The notes under the pieces: model-generated
What the model was told of the DNA's origin: nothing
What the model saw: the letters and a program-made list of their open reading frames with translations, nothing else
The model's database searches: none
Assembly (NCBI GenBank): GCA_037384425.1
Contig: JARROA010000023.1
Location: 1 to 64,000 of the forward strand
Reading direction: 5' to 3'
DNA: 64,000 bases
Source: Thiodiazotropha sp037384425
GTDB lineage: Bacteria > Pseudomonadota > Gammaproteobacteria > Chromatiales > Chromatiaceae
In this document: positions 26,307 to 35,646 of the stretch, piece by piece
Layout of the letters: each line of letters opens with the position of its first letter
Position numbering within the stretch: position 1 is the stretch's first letter
Program-made: the position numbers and the translations under genes

Positions 26307-26852
26307 ATGAAAGCCGTACTCTTCCTATTGCTTGGCCTCGCCACCGTAACACCCGTGAACGCTTACAATCCCCTCGAGGACAAGGACAAAATCGATTACG
26401 TGCCGCCCGAGGAAGAGTGGCACGAAGCCGCAGTCGATATCCCGCAAACATTCCATGCGGACAATCTGCAGACCTTTACCGTCAAGGGCGGCAATGACCG
26501 CTTCGAATACGCCATCGACCGGGGATCACTGCAGACCGGTGTCGACGGCGTGACCCGCTTCACCGTGGTGATCCGATCCAAACAGGGCGCCGTCAACAGC
26601 AGCTACGAAGGCCTGCGCTGCGGTCACAGAGAGCACAAGGTCTACGCCTACGGCAGCGACAAGGGACTGACGCCGTCAGCCGCCAGCGACTGGCAGACCA
26701 TCCCCAGGGACAGCAGCGATTATCGGACGGTCCTCTATGAAGACCTGATCTGTAACCTGCTCAGCGGACAACCCAACCCGCCCGATGCGGTTTTCCAGGC
26801 CATGCAGGCCGGGCGTCGCGTGGATAGCCCCTTTTTCAACAGCGGGTACTAG
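26307..26852 (+). CDS. CNP1-like family protein
   Basis: A 181-residue exported protein with a signal peptide (MKAVLFLLLGLATVTPVNA) and the CNP1-like family pattern: FEYAIDRGSLQTGVDGVTRF, VVIRSKQGAVNSSYEGLRC and HKVYAYGS. The first named member came from Neisseria, and the function is not known; the single mature-region Cys pair (GLRCG and EDLICNLL) may form a disulfide. It lies between lemA-GIDE and prlC, 134 bp after the former. Confidence 0.85.
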   Translation: MKAVLFLLLGLATVTPVNAYNPLEDKDKIDYVPPEEEWHEAAVDIPQTFHADNLQTFTVKGGNDRFEYAIDRGSLQTGVDGVTRFTVVIRSKQGAVNSSYEGLRCGHREHKVYAYGSDKGLTPSAASDWQTIPRDSSDYRTVLYEDLICNLLSGQPNPPDAVFQAMQAGRRVDSPFFNSGY

Positions 26853-26888
26853 TAGGTCTCGCATCACACACCAGCACGGAACTGAGAG

Positions 26889-28925
26889 ATGAACAACCCA
26901 CTGCTCGAGATGGAAGGGCTCCCCGCCTTCTCCAAGATCACACCCGAACTCATCGAACCGGCCATCGATCAGCTGCTGGCCGAGAATCGGGATGCGGTTA
27001 AACGACTGCTCGAGTCGGGCCAGGAGCACGACTGGAAGAACCTGGTCGAGCCCCTGGAGCTGCTTGACGACCGCCTCAGCCGGGCCTGGTCACCGGTCAG
27101 CCACATGAACTCGGTGGTCAACAATGACGCCTTGCGCAAGACCTACAACGCCTGCCTGCCGAAGCTCAGCGACTACGCCACCGAGATGGGGCAGAACAGC
27201 GCCCTGTGCGACGCCTACAAGGCGGTCGCCGCCAATCGGGAAGGGCTCGACGCCGCGCAGAACAAACTGCTCGACAACGCCCTGCTCGATTTCCACCTCT
27301 CCGGCGTCGACCTGCCGGCGGAGAAGAAACAACGTTTCAAGGAGATCAGCCAGGCGCTGTCCCAGCTCACCACCAAGTTCGAGGAGAACCTGCTCGACGC
27401 CACCAACGCCTGGAGCAAGCTGATCACCGACGAGAACGAACTGGCGGGACTGCCCGACTCGGCCCTGGCCCTGGCCGCCCAGACCGCGCGCCAGCGCGAC
27501 CACCAGGAAGGCTGGTTGCTGACTCTCGACTTCCCCTCCTACCTGCCGGTGATGACCTATGCCGACAACCGGGAGTTGCGCCATGAAGTCTACGAGGCCT
27601 ATGCCACCCGCGCCTCCGACCAGGGTCCCCACGCCGGCGAGTGGGACAACACCGAAGTCATGGAGCAGATCCTCGCACTGCGCCATGAACAGGCCCAACT
27701 GCTCGGTTTCGCCAACTATGCCGAGCGCTCTCTGGCGCGCAAGATGGCTCGCACCACCGACGAAGTGATTCACTTCCTCAACGACCTGGCAATCCGCTCA
27801 CGGCCCCAGGCACAGCGCGAACTCGATGAACTGCTGGCCTACGCCGAAGACAAGCACGGCATGACCGAGCTGCAGGCTTGGGACATCGGCTACTATGCGG
27901 AAAAGCTACGCCAGGAACGCTACGACATCTCGCAGGAGATGCTCAAACCCTACTTTCCCGAGACCCGCGTGATTCCCGGCATGTTCGCCGTGGTGGAGCG
28001 CCTCTACGGCATCACCATCACCGAGATCGAAGGCGTCGATACCTGGCACCCCGACGTGCGCTTCTACGAGATCCGCGACCACGACAATCGGCTGCGGGGG
28101 CAGTTCTATCTCGATCTCTACGCCCGACCAAAGAAACGGGGTGGAGCCTGGATGGACGACTGCGCCAGCCGCTTCGTCACCGATGCTGTCGATCAGATCC
28201 CGGTCGCCTACCTGACCTGCAACTTCTCTCCACCGGTGGACGGCGAACCGTCGCTGTTGACCCACGACGAGGTGGAGACCCTGTTCCATGAGTTCGGACA
28301 CGGCCTGCACCACCTGCTGACCCGCATCGACTATCCGGCGGTGGCCGGCATCAGCGGTGTGGCCTGGGACGCGGTGGAGCTGCCGAGCCAGTTCATGGAG
28401 AACTGGTGCTGGGAGAAGGAGGCGCTGGATCTGATATCAGGCCACGTGGAGACCGGCGAACCGATCCCCGACGACCTCTACCGGCGCATGAAGGAGGCGA
28501 AGAACTTCCAGTCGGCGATGATGATGGTGCGCCAGCTCGAGTTCTCCCTGTTCGATTTTCGTATCCACCTGGAGTACGACCCGGCGAAGGGCGGGCGCAT
28601 CTATGAGATCCTCGACCAGGTGCGCGAGCTGGTGGCTGTGATCCGGCCACCGGCATGGAACCGCTTTCCCCACGGCTTCTCCCACATCTTCGCCGGCGGC
28701 TATGCGGCAGGTTACTATAGCTACAAGTGGGCCGAGGTGCTCTCCGCCGACGCCTTCTCCCTGTTCGAGGAACGGGGTATCTTCGACACCGAAGCGGGCC
28801 GTGCCTTTTTACACGAAATCCTGGAGCAGGGTGGCTCGAAAGACGCCATGAAACTCTTCGTGGCCTTTCGCGGACGCGAGCCGGAGATCGAACCGCTGTT
28901 GCGACACAGCGGCATCACCGGATAG
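26889..28925 (+). CDS. prlC: Oligopeptidase A (M3 metallopeptidase)
   Basis: PrlC/OpdA is a cytosolic zinc peptidase that degrades short peptides and cleaved signal peptides. The 678-residue protein carries the HEFGH zinc motif at residues 467-471 (LFHEFGHGLHHLL), followed by the third-ligand region WDAVELPSQFMENWCW. The length is close to the E. coli enzyme. It is a strong single gene, with a start 12 bp after a short purine stretch, and converges with the PrsT gene. Confidence 0.97.
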   Translation: MNNPLLEMEGLPAFSKITPELIEPAIDQLLAENRDAVKRLLESGQEHDWKNLVEPLELLDDRLSRAWSPVSHMNSVVNNDALRKTYNACLPKLSDYATEMGQNSALCDAYKAVAANREGLDAAQNKLLDNALLDFHLSGVDLPAEKKQRFKEISQALSQLTTKFEENLLDATNAWSKLITDENELAGLPDSALALAAQTARQRDHQEGWLLTLDFPSYLPVMTYADNRELRHEVYEAYATRASDQGPHAGEWDNTEVMEQILALRHEQAQLLGFANYAERSLARKMARTTDEVIHFLNDLAIRSRPQAQRELDELLAYAEDKHGMTELQAWDIGYYAEKLRQERYDISQEMLKPYFPETRVIPGMFAVVERLYGITITEIEGVDTWHPDVRFYEIRDHDNRLRGQFYLDLYARPKKRGGAWMDDCASRFVTDAVDQIPVAYLTCNFSPPVDGEPSLLTHDEVETLFHEFGHGLHHLLTRIDYPAVAGISGVAWDAVELPSQFMENWCWEKEALDLISGHVETGEPIPDDLYRRMKEAKNFQSAMMMVRQLEFSLFDFRIHLEYDPAKGGRIYEILDQVRELVAVIRPPAWNRFPHGFSHIFAGGYAAGYYSYKWAEVLSADAFSLFEERGIFDTEAGRAFLHEILEQGGSKDAMKLFVAFRGREPEIEPLLRHSGITG

Positions 28926-28934
28926 AGCGGGCGC

Positions 28935-28958
28935 CGGGACCGGATCTCCCGGATCCCG
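28935..28958. terminator. Hairpin between converging prlC and prsT
   Basis: CGGGACCGG and CCGGATCCCG form a nine-pair stem with one bulge and a five-base loop. It lies 10 bp after the prlC stop, 9 bp before the prsT stop, and may serve both. No clear U tract is visible. Confidence 0.4.
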
Positions 28959-28966
28959 ATGACAGC

Positions 28967-31750
28967 TCAGCGCAAGCTCTCAAGCAGCTTGCGCGCCTGC
29001 TCCCGTTCGCTGAACGTGGCTTGCTCCGAGAGCAGGCTCTCCAGATCGCTGCGGGCTCGTTCCACATTGCCCACGCGTGCGTGCGCGGCCGCCAGATGGT
29101 AGCGGATATCGGCCTCACCCTTGCTCTTCGCCACCGCCTCTTCCAGCAGTTTGAGGCCTCGATCCAACTCACCGCTGTTGACCAGGATCCAGCCAAAGGT
29201 GTCGATCACACCGGCGAGCTGAGGCGCCATCGTGTAGGCCTTATCCGCCAGCGTACGCGCCTTTTCCAGTTCGCCTTGCTGCTGATAGAGCCAGGCCATG
29301 TTGTTGAGCACGACCACGTTGTCCGGCTGGCGCTCGATGACTTTGCCGTATTCAGCCAATGCCGAATCGATTTTTCCCGCTATCTGCAGATCAGTGGCAT
29401 AAACCACCCGTATCGAAACATCATCCGGGTGCTTCTCCAGCCACTGCCGCATCAATGTCAAAGCTTCGCCATCCTTGCTCTGGGCTTTCAACGCTTTTGT
29501 TGTCTTGATCAGGAAAGGCTGCTCCTGCGCGAGCGAATAGGCTTTGCGATAGCTTGCCTCGGCGGCGTCATACTGGCGTTGCTGCATCTGCACATCCCCT
29601 TGCAGGGAGTAGCCCGCCGGATGCTCGGGTTGCTCTTTCAGCAGCCCTTTGGCCATTTTCAAGGCCTGTTCCAGGTTTCCCTGTCTCAATTCGATCTCAC
29701 CCAACGCCCAACGTGCACCAGGATGCCCAGGTTCCTGAGCCAGCACCGCGTTGAAGGAATTCCTGGCTGCCGTCAGATTGCCCAGCCTGGTCTGTAGTGA
29801 ACCCCGCTTCATCTGCACGTCCACCAGCGTCGGATCGAGTGACAGCAACCTGTCGTAGATGGACGACGCCGCTTCCCACTCATGCTTCGCCAGAGCGACA
29901 TCTGCCGCGAGCAACAACAGCCCTTGGTTGTCGGGGGCGATCGCCAACCCCTCATCGACGAATTTCTGCGCGTCATCGAGCCTGCCATCTCGCAACGCCT
30001 TGCTGGCCAGCAGTACCCTCGGCAGCAGGGCTTTCGGATTACCCGAACGTGCCTGCTCCACCAGTTCAATGGCGTGTGCTCCGTTACCCGACTCCTCCTC
30101 GAGCTTGGCCAGCATCAGCAAGACCTTTTCATCGTCAGGCTTTTGAGCCAACGCCGCTTCCAAGCGGCCTTTCGCCTCCGCCATCTTGCCCGCTTCGTGA
30201 TCGAAGCGTGCCAACATCAGGTAGCTGTTCATCGAAACCGGTTCTGCGTCGATGGCACGCTGCAGGTAGTCGCGTGCCTCATCCCGCTTTTGCATGGCGT
30301 CCAGGGCGGAGGCCGCCATGACATATCCCAATGCCATCTCAGGGCGCTTCTTGATCAATTTGCGCGAAGCCTGCAACGCCTTTGTATAGTCCTTGGCCTG
30401 CATCTGGGCCGTGATCAACGCCAGCTCGGCCGGCATGAAATCCTGACCCTCGGCCACAATAGCATTCAGGTCCGCGATGGCCTGGTCATGATTCCCGGAA
30501 GCCCAACGATTCAGCGCCATGCGGGTTTCCAGATCTTTTGCGCCCGGCGCCAGCTTCAGGGCCTTCTCGTAATAATCCTCGCCGGTGGTGTAATCACCCA
30601 TGCTGGTATAGAGATTACCCAACATGCCCAGCAGCTCCGGATCGTCGGGTGTGCTGTCGGCCGCCGACTCCAGGCGGTCGATTGCGCGCTCGGTGTCTCC
30701 CAGCTTGATGTAGGCCTGGGCCAGCAGCTTCTTGGCGCGGACATTGGCGGCATCCTCCGCCAGATAGTTCACCAACTGATTGACCGCCTGTTCGTATTCA
30801 CCCAGATTGTAGTGGATGGCGCCCAGCAGCAGCATGCTGGGATAGTGGTTGGGGCTCATCCCCAACACCTCCTGTAACTGGAGCTTGGCGCTTTCGTAGT
30901 CCTTGCGTTGGGTGGCCGCGACCGACTTCAGATATCGCCCGGAAAGGCTGTCCGGAACCTTTTTCAGCACCATGCCGAGATGGGTCTCCGCTTCCTCGGG
31001 TTGCTCCATGGCCAGCAGTGCGCGCGCCAGCCCGAGCCGTACGACCACAGTATCGTTCTGCTTCAAGGCCTGTTGATAGGCATCTATGGCAAGCTGCGGA
31101 TTACCCTGATTGAGGGCCAGCTCCGCCTTGAACACCAGCCCCTGGTAGTTCTCGGGACTCAGGCTCAATACCTTGTCGATCTGGGATGCCGCTTCCTCAA
31201 AGTCTTTTTTGCCAAAGGCAATGCGGATCAGACCATAGCGGGCATTGAGATTGTTTGGATCGGCCTCAAGCGCCGCCAGGAAGCTCCGATCCGCCTCCTC
31301 GATCTGCCCCAATGCCAATTGCGCCTCACCCCGCAAAACCAGGCCTTCGGCACCTTTCATCAGCTCCGGCGTCGATTCGATCTGCTGCAAAGCCTCTGCC
31401 GGCTCGTTGGTCAGCAGGTGGGCCTGCGCCAGAGCCAGTTTCAACTCATCGTCCTTGACGCCCAGCTCGAAAGCGCGTTGCAGCTCCTTCTTGGCGCTCA
31501 GACCATCTTTCATCTCCAGATAGGTCTTCCCCAACAACCAGCGAGCCTGCGCATGATTCGGTTCCTTTTTGAGCACATTCTTGAACTCGATTGCCGCAGC
31601 ATTCAGTTCACCTTTTTCTCGGTGCTCCACCGCCTGATTGAATCGGTCTTCGGTACTGGTGAAGAGATTACAACCAGAGATCAGCAGGATGATCCCCAAC
31701 ATACAGACGGAAAAGAGGAGGCGTTGGTGTGATAGATGAGATGGCTTCAT
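28967..31750 (-). CDS. prsT: XrtA/PEP-CTERM-type TPR lipoprotein PrsT
   Basis: A 927-residue lipoprotein made almost wholly of tetratricopeptide repeats. The N terminus has a lipoprotein signal ending in LLISGC (Cys about residue 27), so it is probably attached to the inner or outer membrane. TPR units with the AxxxYxxAL pattern run from about residue 35 to the end. It matches the PrsT family that goes with exosortase A and PEP-CTERM exopolysaccharide loci. No exosortase, glycosyltransferase or PEP-CTERM protein is seen in this window. The Met at 31750 gives the correct signal; an upstream start adds 20 odd residues. Confidence 0.85.
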   Translation of the reverse strand: MKPSHLSHQRLLFSVCMLGIILLISGCNLFTSTEDRFNQAVEHREKGELNAAAIEFKNVLKKEPNHAQARWLLGKTYLEMKDGLSAKKELQRAFELGVKDDELKLALAQAHLLTNEPAEALQQIESTPELMKGAEGLVLRGEAQLALGQIEEADRSFLAALEADPNNLNARYGLIRIAFGKKDFEEAASQIDKVLSLSPENYQGLVFKAELALNQGNPQLAIDAYQQALKQNDTVVVRLGLARALLAMEQPEEAETHLGMVLKKVPDSLSGRYLKSVAATQRKDYESAKLQLQEVLGMSPNHYPSMLLLGAIHYNLGEYEQAVNQLVNYLAEDAANVRAKKLLAQAYIKLGDTERAIDRLESAADSTPDDPELLGMLGNLYTSMGDYTTGEDYYEKALKLAPGAKDLETRMALNRWASGNHDQAIADLNAIVAEGQDFMPAELALITAQMQAKDYTKALQASRKLIKKRPEMALGYVMAASALDAMQKRDEARDYLQRAIDAEPVSMNSYLMLARFDHEAGKMAEAKGRLEAALAQKPDDEKVLLMLAKLEEESGNGAHAIELVEQARSGNPKALLPRVLLASKALRDGRLDDAQKFVDEGLAIAPDNQGLLLLAADVALAKHEWEAASSIYDRLLSLDPTLVDVQMKRGSLQTRLGNLTAARNSFNAVLAQEPGHPGARWALGEIELRQGNLEQALKMAKGLLKEQPEHPAGYSLQGDVQMQQRQYDAAEASYRKAYSLAQEQPFLIKTTKALKAQSKDGEALTLMRQWLEKHPDDVSIRVVYATDLQIAGKIDSALAEYGKVIERQPDNVVVLNNMAWLYQQQGELEKARTLADKAYTMAPQLAGVIDTFGWILVNSGELDRGLKLLEEAVAKSKGEADIRYHLAAAHARVGNVERARSDLESLLSEQATFSEREQARKLLESLR

Positions 31751-31860
31751 GCTTCCCTCGCATCGATTGCAGCATTGAAAGTCTTTTTCTAAAGCAGGGG
31801 AGTCTAACATGAGGCCAGGTCAGATGGCTTCAGACAGTCATTTAACAAGCGCAACTAGAT

Positions 31861-31892
31861 AATATAAACAGGGTGGCGCTTGCGCGCCACCC
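31861..31892 (-). terminator. Rho-independent terminator of the leftward transporter unit
   Basis: GGGTGGCGC (31871-31879) pairs perfectly over nine bases with GCGCCACCC (31884-31892). On the minus strand the loop is GCAA, a stable tetraloop, and the stem is followed by the U-rich stretch TGTTTATATT. It lies 33 bp after the last gene of the ttcA-CBS-transporter unit. Confidence 0.7.
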
Positions 31893-31924
31893 AGTTGTGC
31901 CGGTTGATGTCGCTATTAAGATTA

Positions 31925-32356
31925 CTAGTGCAGCCACCGGGGCACATCGACCAGCAGGAGAATCTCTCCATGCCTGAGGGGTGTTTGACAATCTTCCACG
32001 TGAGTCTGCGGTAGATGCCGTGCGAATTGGTATCCCAAGGTCACATTGGCTACCGCGACCAGAGCGGCCGCGACTGCCCACGGCCAATCGGCAGACCACA
32101 GCGCCGCCGCCAAAACGGCCAGGGCGACGAAAAAGAGCGTCAGATTGAGATCCCAGATCCAGCGCTCCAGCCTGGCGGCGAAATCACCGCGTTGACGGGG
32201 CGTGGCCGCCGGCAGGCTGCCGATGTCCGCACCCGGTTTGGCAATGGCGTGGATGTGCCGGCGATTGACCAGACCGGCCGTCAGATCCCGCACGGCCGCT
32301 TCAGCCTGTTCGCGGTCGGGCACCAGCAGATAGAGGCGCCGGCGTATCATATCCAT
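31925..32356 (-). CDS. Two-helix membrane protein, unknown function
   Basis: A 143-residue protein. The N-terminal 60 residues look like a ferredoxin-like alpha/beta fold with a YLLVPDREQAEAAVRDL start that resembles DUF1269-type membrane proteins. Residues about 70-110 contain two hydrophobic helices (LTLFFVALAVLAAALW and WAVAAALVAVANVTLGY). It starts 2 bp after the stop of the preceding 69-residue gene, so the two are coupled. The function is unknown. Confidence 0.65.
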   Translation of the reverse strand: MDMIRRRLYLLVPDREQAEAAVRDLTAGLVNRRHIHAIAKPGADIGSLPAATPRQRGDFAARLERWIWDLNLTLFFVALAVLAAALWSADWPWAVAAALVAVANVTLGYQFARHLPQTHVEDCQTPLRHGEILLLVDVPRWLH

Positions 32357-32358
32357 GT

Positions 32359-32568
32359 CTAGCCCTCGGCGACGTAGTCGTCACTGTCGTTGCCAATCAA
32401 TATCTTGCGGTCCTCCAGCTCCATGTCGAGATAGATCCGTTTGGTCTCCTCGCTCTCGAAATAGATTTCGATGCCGTTTTCACCGTCGCCCTCATAGAGG
32501 CAGGGATGACACTCTGGATCACTGACGTCGCGCAAGGTGATCGGATCGGTGGTGGTGCGTATGTTCAT
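32359..32568 (-). CDS. Small conserved-looking cytosolic protein, unknown function
   Basis: A 69-residue acidic protein with a central EGDGENGIEIYFESEETK segment and a Cys pair in ECHPC. It has no membrane segment or recognised domain. A ribosome site (GAGGAGGAC, revcomp of GTCCTCCTC) precedes its ATG. It is coupled to the 143-residue gene downstream, and follows the small lipoprotein gene in the same orientation. Confidence 0.6.
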   Translation of the reverse strand: MNIRTTTDPITLRDVSDPECHPCLYEGDGENGIEIYFESEETKRIYLDMELEDRKILIGNDSDDYVAEG

Positions 32569-32708
32569 GGGTCCTCCTCTGCTCGCAGTGGGTGTTACCT
32601 ATAGCTATAGAAAGACCAAGCAAAACAATCAAGAAATACGGCCTGTCGATACTGACGGTCTGTGTGGGGTATTCCCCCTCGGCCGCGCGCGGGTGGAGTC
32701 AGCCGAAT

Positions 32709-32828
32709 CTATGGATCGGCGGACGCACAGAGCGTCAGGTCGTCCCGATAGAGCTGGTGTTTGGCGCAGCCTCCCAGTGACAGCATCAACAGTGTCAGTA
32801 ACAGCCTGGTCATGGATGATGGTGACAT
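32709..32828 (-). CDS. Small lipoprotein (39 residues)
   Basis: A short frame with a good signal: ATG at 32828 is preceded by GGGAGGG at 7 bases. The product has a hydrophobic stretch (MTRLLLTLLMLSLGG) ending in the lipobox LSLGGC with C21 as the lipid-carrying Cys; only about 19 residues follow. It starts 47 bp after the transporter stop and sits in the same leftward unit. Such short lipoproteins are easily missed by gene finders; the function is unknown. Confidence 0.6.
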   Translation of the reverse strand: MSPSSMTRLLLTLLMLSLGGCAKHQLYRDDLTLCASADP

Positions 32829-32875
32829 GTCGTTGGCCCTCCCAGTGCCTTGTCCGCTGCCCTCTGCAACCGGCT

Positions 32876-34186
32876 TTATGTGGTGAGAAAGAGATCGAAC
32901 ATCAGCCAGTAGACCAGGCTCGCCACCAGCAGCCCGAACAGCATCACCGGCAAACCCGTGCGCAGCCACATGATGGGGGTGATTTTCGCCTCCGGCATGC
33001 CGCTCTTCTCCGATTCGCTGACGGCGATGATGTTGGCGGTAGCACCAATATGGGTGCCGTTGCCTCCCAGTCCGACGCCCAACGCCAGCGCCCACCACAA
33101 AGGGGCGATATTCACGCCACTGCTCTCCAAGCCCAGGATGATCGGGATCATGGTAACCGTGAAGGGGATGTTGTCCACCACCGCGCTGAGGAACGCCGCC
33201 ACCCACATCAACAGCAGACCGGTCAGCAGCAGACGGCCGGGATCGGTAGCCAGCGTCGCCAATTCGTGTCCCAACAGCTCCAGCAGCCCGGAGGACTCGA
33301 CGCCGCCGACGATCATGAACAGGGCGGAGAAGAAAAAGAGCACTGACCAGTTGACGCTGCCAAAGAGCTTCTCCATGTCAGGCTGCATCAGCAGCAACGC
33401 CAGGGACAGGCCGATGAAGGAGGCATAGGCCGGCAGCACATGCAGGGTATGGTGAATAAAGAAGAGCACCACCACCACGCTGAGGGAGAGCAGGATTCGC
33501 CACAGCCCCTGGGCATCCTTGATCGCATGGGTGTCGACCAGCGTCCTGGGATCGGCGCCGGTGTGAGACAGCTCCTCGCGGAACAGGAACAGCATCAGGC
33601 CGACCGTGGCTATCCAGACAAACAGCACCGGCAGGCCCATGTGCAGCAGGAAGGAGTTGAAGCTGATCTCGCCCGCGCTGCCGATCATCAGGTTGGGCGG
33701 ATCACCCACCAGTGTGGCGGCACCGCCGATATTGGAAAGCATGGCCTCCGCGATCAGATAGGGCATGGGGTTGATCTTCAGCAGACGACAGATCAACACC
33801 GTCAGCGGGGCGAACACGATCACCGTGGTGACATTGTCGAGGATCATGCTTATCAGGCTCACCGCCAGGCTCAGGTAGACCAGCAACAGCTTGGGATTGC
33901 CCCGCGCCCAGTGGGTGATGTGCACCGCGGCGAAATCAAAGGCGCCGGTCGGCCGCAACAGGGCCACCAGCATCATCATCGCCGCCAGCAGCAGGATGGT
34001 GTTGGCGTCCACCGCCAACACAGCCGCCTCCTGAGTATAGAAACCCATGGCCATGCCGCAGCCGATCATCACCACGGCACCAATGATGGCCGCCGTGGTG
34101 CGATGCAGCACCTCGGTGAAGATCAGGGCATAGGCGCCCACCAGCACGGCGGCGGAGGCCCACATTTCAGGCGTCAGGTTTTGCAT
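32876..34186 (-). CDS. Ion transporter of the SLC13/ArsB-NhaD superfamily
   Basis: A 436-residue polytopic membrane protein with about eleven hydrophobic segments and the two duplicated discontinuous-helix signatures of the ion transporter superfamily: MLSNIGGAATLVGDPPNLMIGS and the later LGVGLGGNGTHIGATANIIAVS. These mark ArsB, NhaD, CitM/SLC13-type transporters; the substrate could be arsenite, sodium/proton or an organic acid, and cannot be decided from sequence. It follows the CBS gene by 15 bp in a leftward unit. Confidence 0.9.
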   Translation of the reverse strand: MQNLTPEMWASAAVLVGAYALIFTEVLHRTTAAIIGAVVMIGCGMAMGFYTQEAAVLAVDANTILLLAAMMMLVALLRPTGAFDFAAVHITHWARGNPKLLLVYLSLAVSLISMILDNVTTVIVFAPLTVLICRLLKINPMPYLIAEAMLSNIGGAATLVGDPPNLMIGSAGEISFNSFLLHMGLPVLFVWIATVGLMLFLFREELSHTGADPRTLVDTHAIKDAQGLWRILLSLSVVVVLFFIHHTLHVLPAYASFIGLSLALLLMQPDMEKLFGSVNWSVLFFFSALFMIVGGVESSGLLELLGHELATLATDPGRLLLTGLLLMWVAAFLSAVVDNIPFTVTMIPIILGLESSGVNIAPLWWALALGVGLGGNGTHIGATANIIAVSESEKSGMPEAKITPIMWLRTGLPVMLFGLLVASLVYWLMFDLFLTT

Positions 34187-34201
34187 GAGGTCTCTATTGT
34201 T

Positions 34202-34657
34202 CTAGTCGCAACACTCTTCCGAAACGATTGCCTTGGCGATACTCATGCGCGTGACCACGCCCTGGTAATCCTCTCCATCCATCACGAACAGATATGGGGT
34301 GTTGTACTGCTCCATGATCGCCAGCGCCTTGATCGCCTGAAAGTTGGGCGATAGACGGATGGCGTCAGGGAAGATGAAATTATCCACTTTTCGTGCCATC
34401 AGCTCTGCCGCCTTGATGTGGGGGAAATCGATATCTTCGAGATCGTCCCCCAGCAGATGGGCGCCTTGAATGATGTCCTCGGGAATACAGCAGAGTAGAA
34501 ACATGTGCCGCACCGAAAAGCGACCGGAGATTTTTCCTTCGGCATCCACGAACGGGATACCCTGCACGTCCTTTTCGACACACTCCCGCATCACCTCGCC
34601 TACGGTCATGCCGGGGCGTGCCACCTTGGTCGGAATCGATAGGTACTTGAGTTTCAT
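34202..34657 (-). CDS. Tandem CBS-domain protein
   Basis: A 151-residue protein with two CBS repeats. The first has VGEVMRECVEKDVQGIPFVDAEGKISGRFSVRHMF, the second ends ALAIMEQYNTPYLFVMDGEDYQGVVTRMS. CBS pairs bind adenosine nucleotides and often regulate a partner enzyme or transporter. Its start overlaps the ttcA stop by 4 bases, and the transporter follows 15 bp later, so it is a good candidate regulator of either. The C terminus is the Cys pair EECCD. Confidence 0.9.
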   Translation of the reverse strand: MKLKYLSIPTKVARPGMTVGEVMRECVEKDVQGIPFVDAEGKISGRFSVRHMFLLCCIPEDIIQGAHLLGDDLEDIDFPHIKAAELMARKVDNFIFPDAIRLSPNFQAIKALAIMEQYNTPYLFVMDGEDYQGVVTRMSIAKAIVSEECCD

Positions 34658-35388
34658 GGCGGTGTTTCATCCATCAGGGGTTTCATGGCATGCAGCATAT
34701 TGGCGAAAAGGTGGCGATTCTGCCGCTCCTCACGGGCCAACAACTGTTTCATATAGTCCCGTTGGGTGGGCGCCGTGAAACAGGCCGGGCAGCTGTCCTG
34801 AATCACGGGCAGACCCGCCTCGGCGGCGAAGGCGCCGGTCTGGGTCTCACGGCAATAGACCAGCGGACGGATGATGCGGATATCCCCCGCGTCATTCAGA
34901 TAGTGCGCCTTCATGGTGCGTAGCTGTCCACCATGGAACAGGGACATCATGAGGCTCTCCGCCAGATCATCCAGGTGCTGGGCCAGCACGAGCACATTGT
35001 AGCCCTCCCGCCGGCAGGTGCTGTACATGATGCCCCGCTTCATACGCGCGCAATAGGCGCAGAAGGAGTCGCCATCCATCCGCTCGCGCGCCTCCTCCAT
35101 GATCGGTTGTTCCGCATAGTGCCAGGGGATGCCCAGCCCTTCGTAGTAGACCTTCAACGGTTCCGGATCGAAGCCTTCCACCTCGGGATCCACCGTGATC
35201 ACTCCCAGTTCGAACCTGACCGGCGCATAGCTCTGCAAATGACAGAGGATCTGAAGCAGAGTGAGCGAATCCTTGCCGCCGGAGACCCCCAGTAACAAAC
35301 GGTCGTTGGGGCGAATCATATCGAAGTCGGCAATGGCTTTGCCCACTCTGCGCAACAGGGATTTGGGAGGTTTTACATAGGCCGTCAT
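34654..35388 (-). CDS. ttcA: TtcA-like tRNA thiolation ATPase
   Basis: A 244-residue PP-loop ATPase. SGGKDS is at 36-41, and two CxxC pairs at C110/C113 (CAYC) and C200/C203 (CPAC) correspond to the iron-sulfur cluster ligands of TtcA, which converts cytidine 32 of tRNA to 2-thiocytidine. It is about 60 residues shorter than the E. coli enzyme (311), so it may belong to the shorter TtcA-like group of uncertain substrate. The first gene of the leftward unit with the CBS protein and transporter. Confidence 0.82.
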   Translation of the reverse strand: MTAYVKPPKSLLRRVGKAIADFDMIRPNDRLLLGVSGGKDSLTLLQILCHLQSYAPVRFELGVITVDPEVEGFDPEPLKVYYEGLGIPWHYAEQPIMEEARERMDGDSFCAYCARMKRGIMYSTCRREGYNVLVLAQHLDDLAESLMMSLFHGGQLRTMKAHYLNDAGDIRIIRPLVYCRETQTGAFAAEAGLPVIQDSCPACFTAPTQRDYMKQLLAREERQNRHLFANMLHAMKPLMDETPP

Positions 35389-35646
35389 GGGTTCATTTTG
35401 ACACGAAGGGGGCGTGCCACCAATCGCCACAGGAAGCTCTGTAGCGCGGCACAACCATTTGTTTTTTTACCATTACTCGTAAATCCAAAACCGTCTGCCG
35501 TACTTGCCGCAGAGGACTTCGGAAAGGGGATCGGGTCGTTGAATAGACACCGCATGCCGGAAACCACAGCGGATTGGAATCAGGGGGCGCCTATACGACT
35601 CGGCTGAGAGTACAAGCCGACCCGCACCTCACTTCCATCTACCAGC

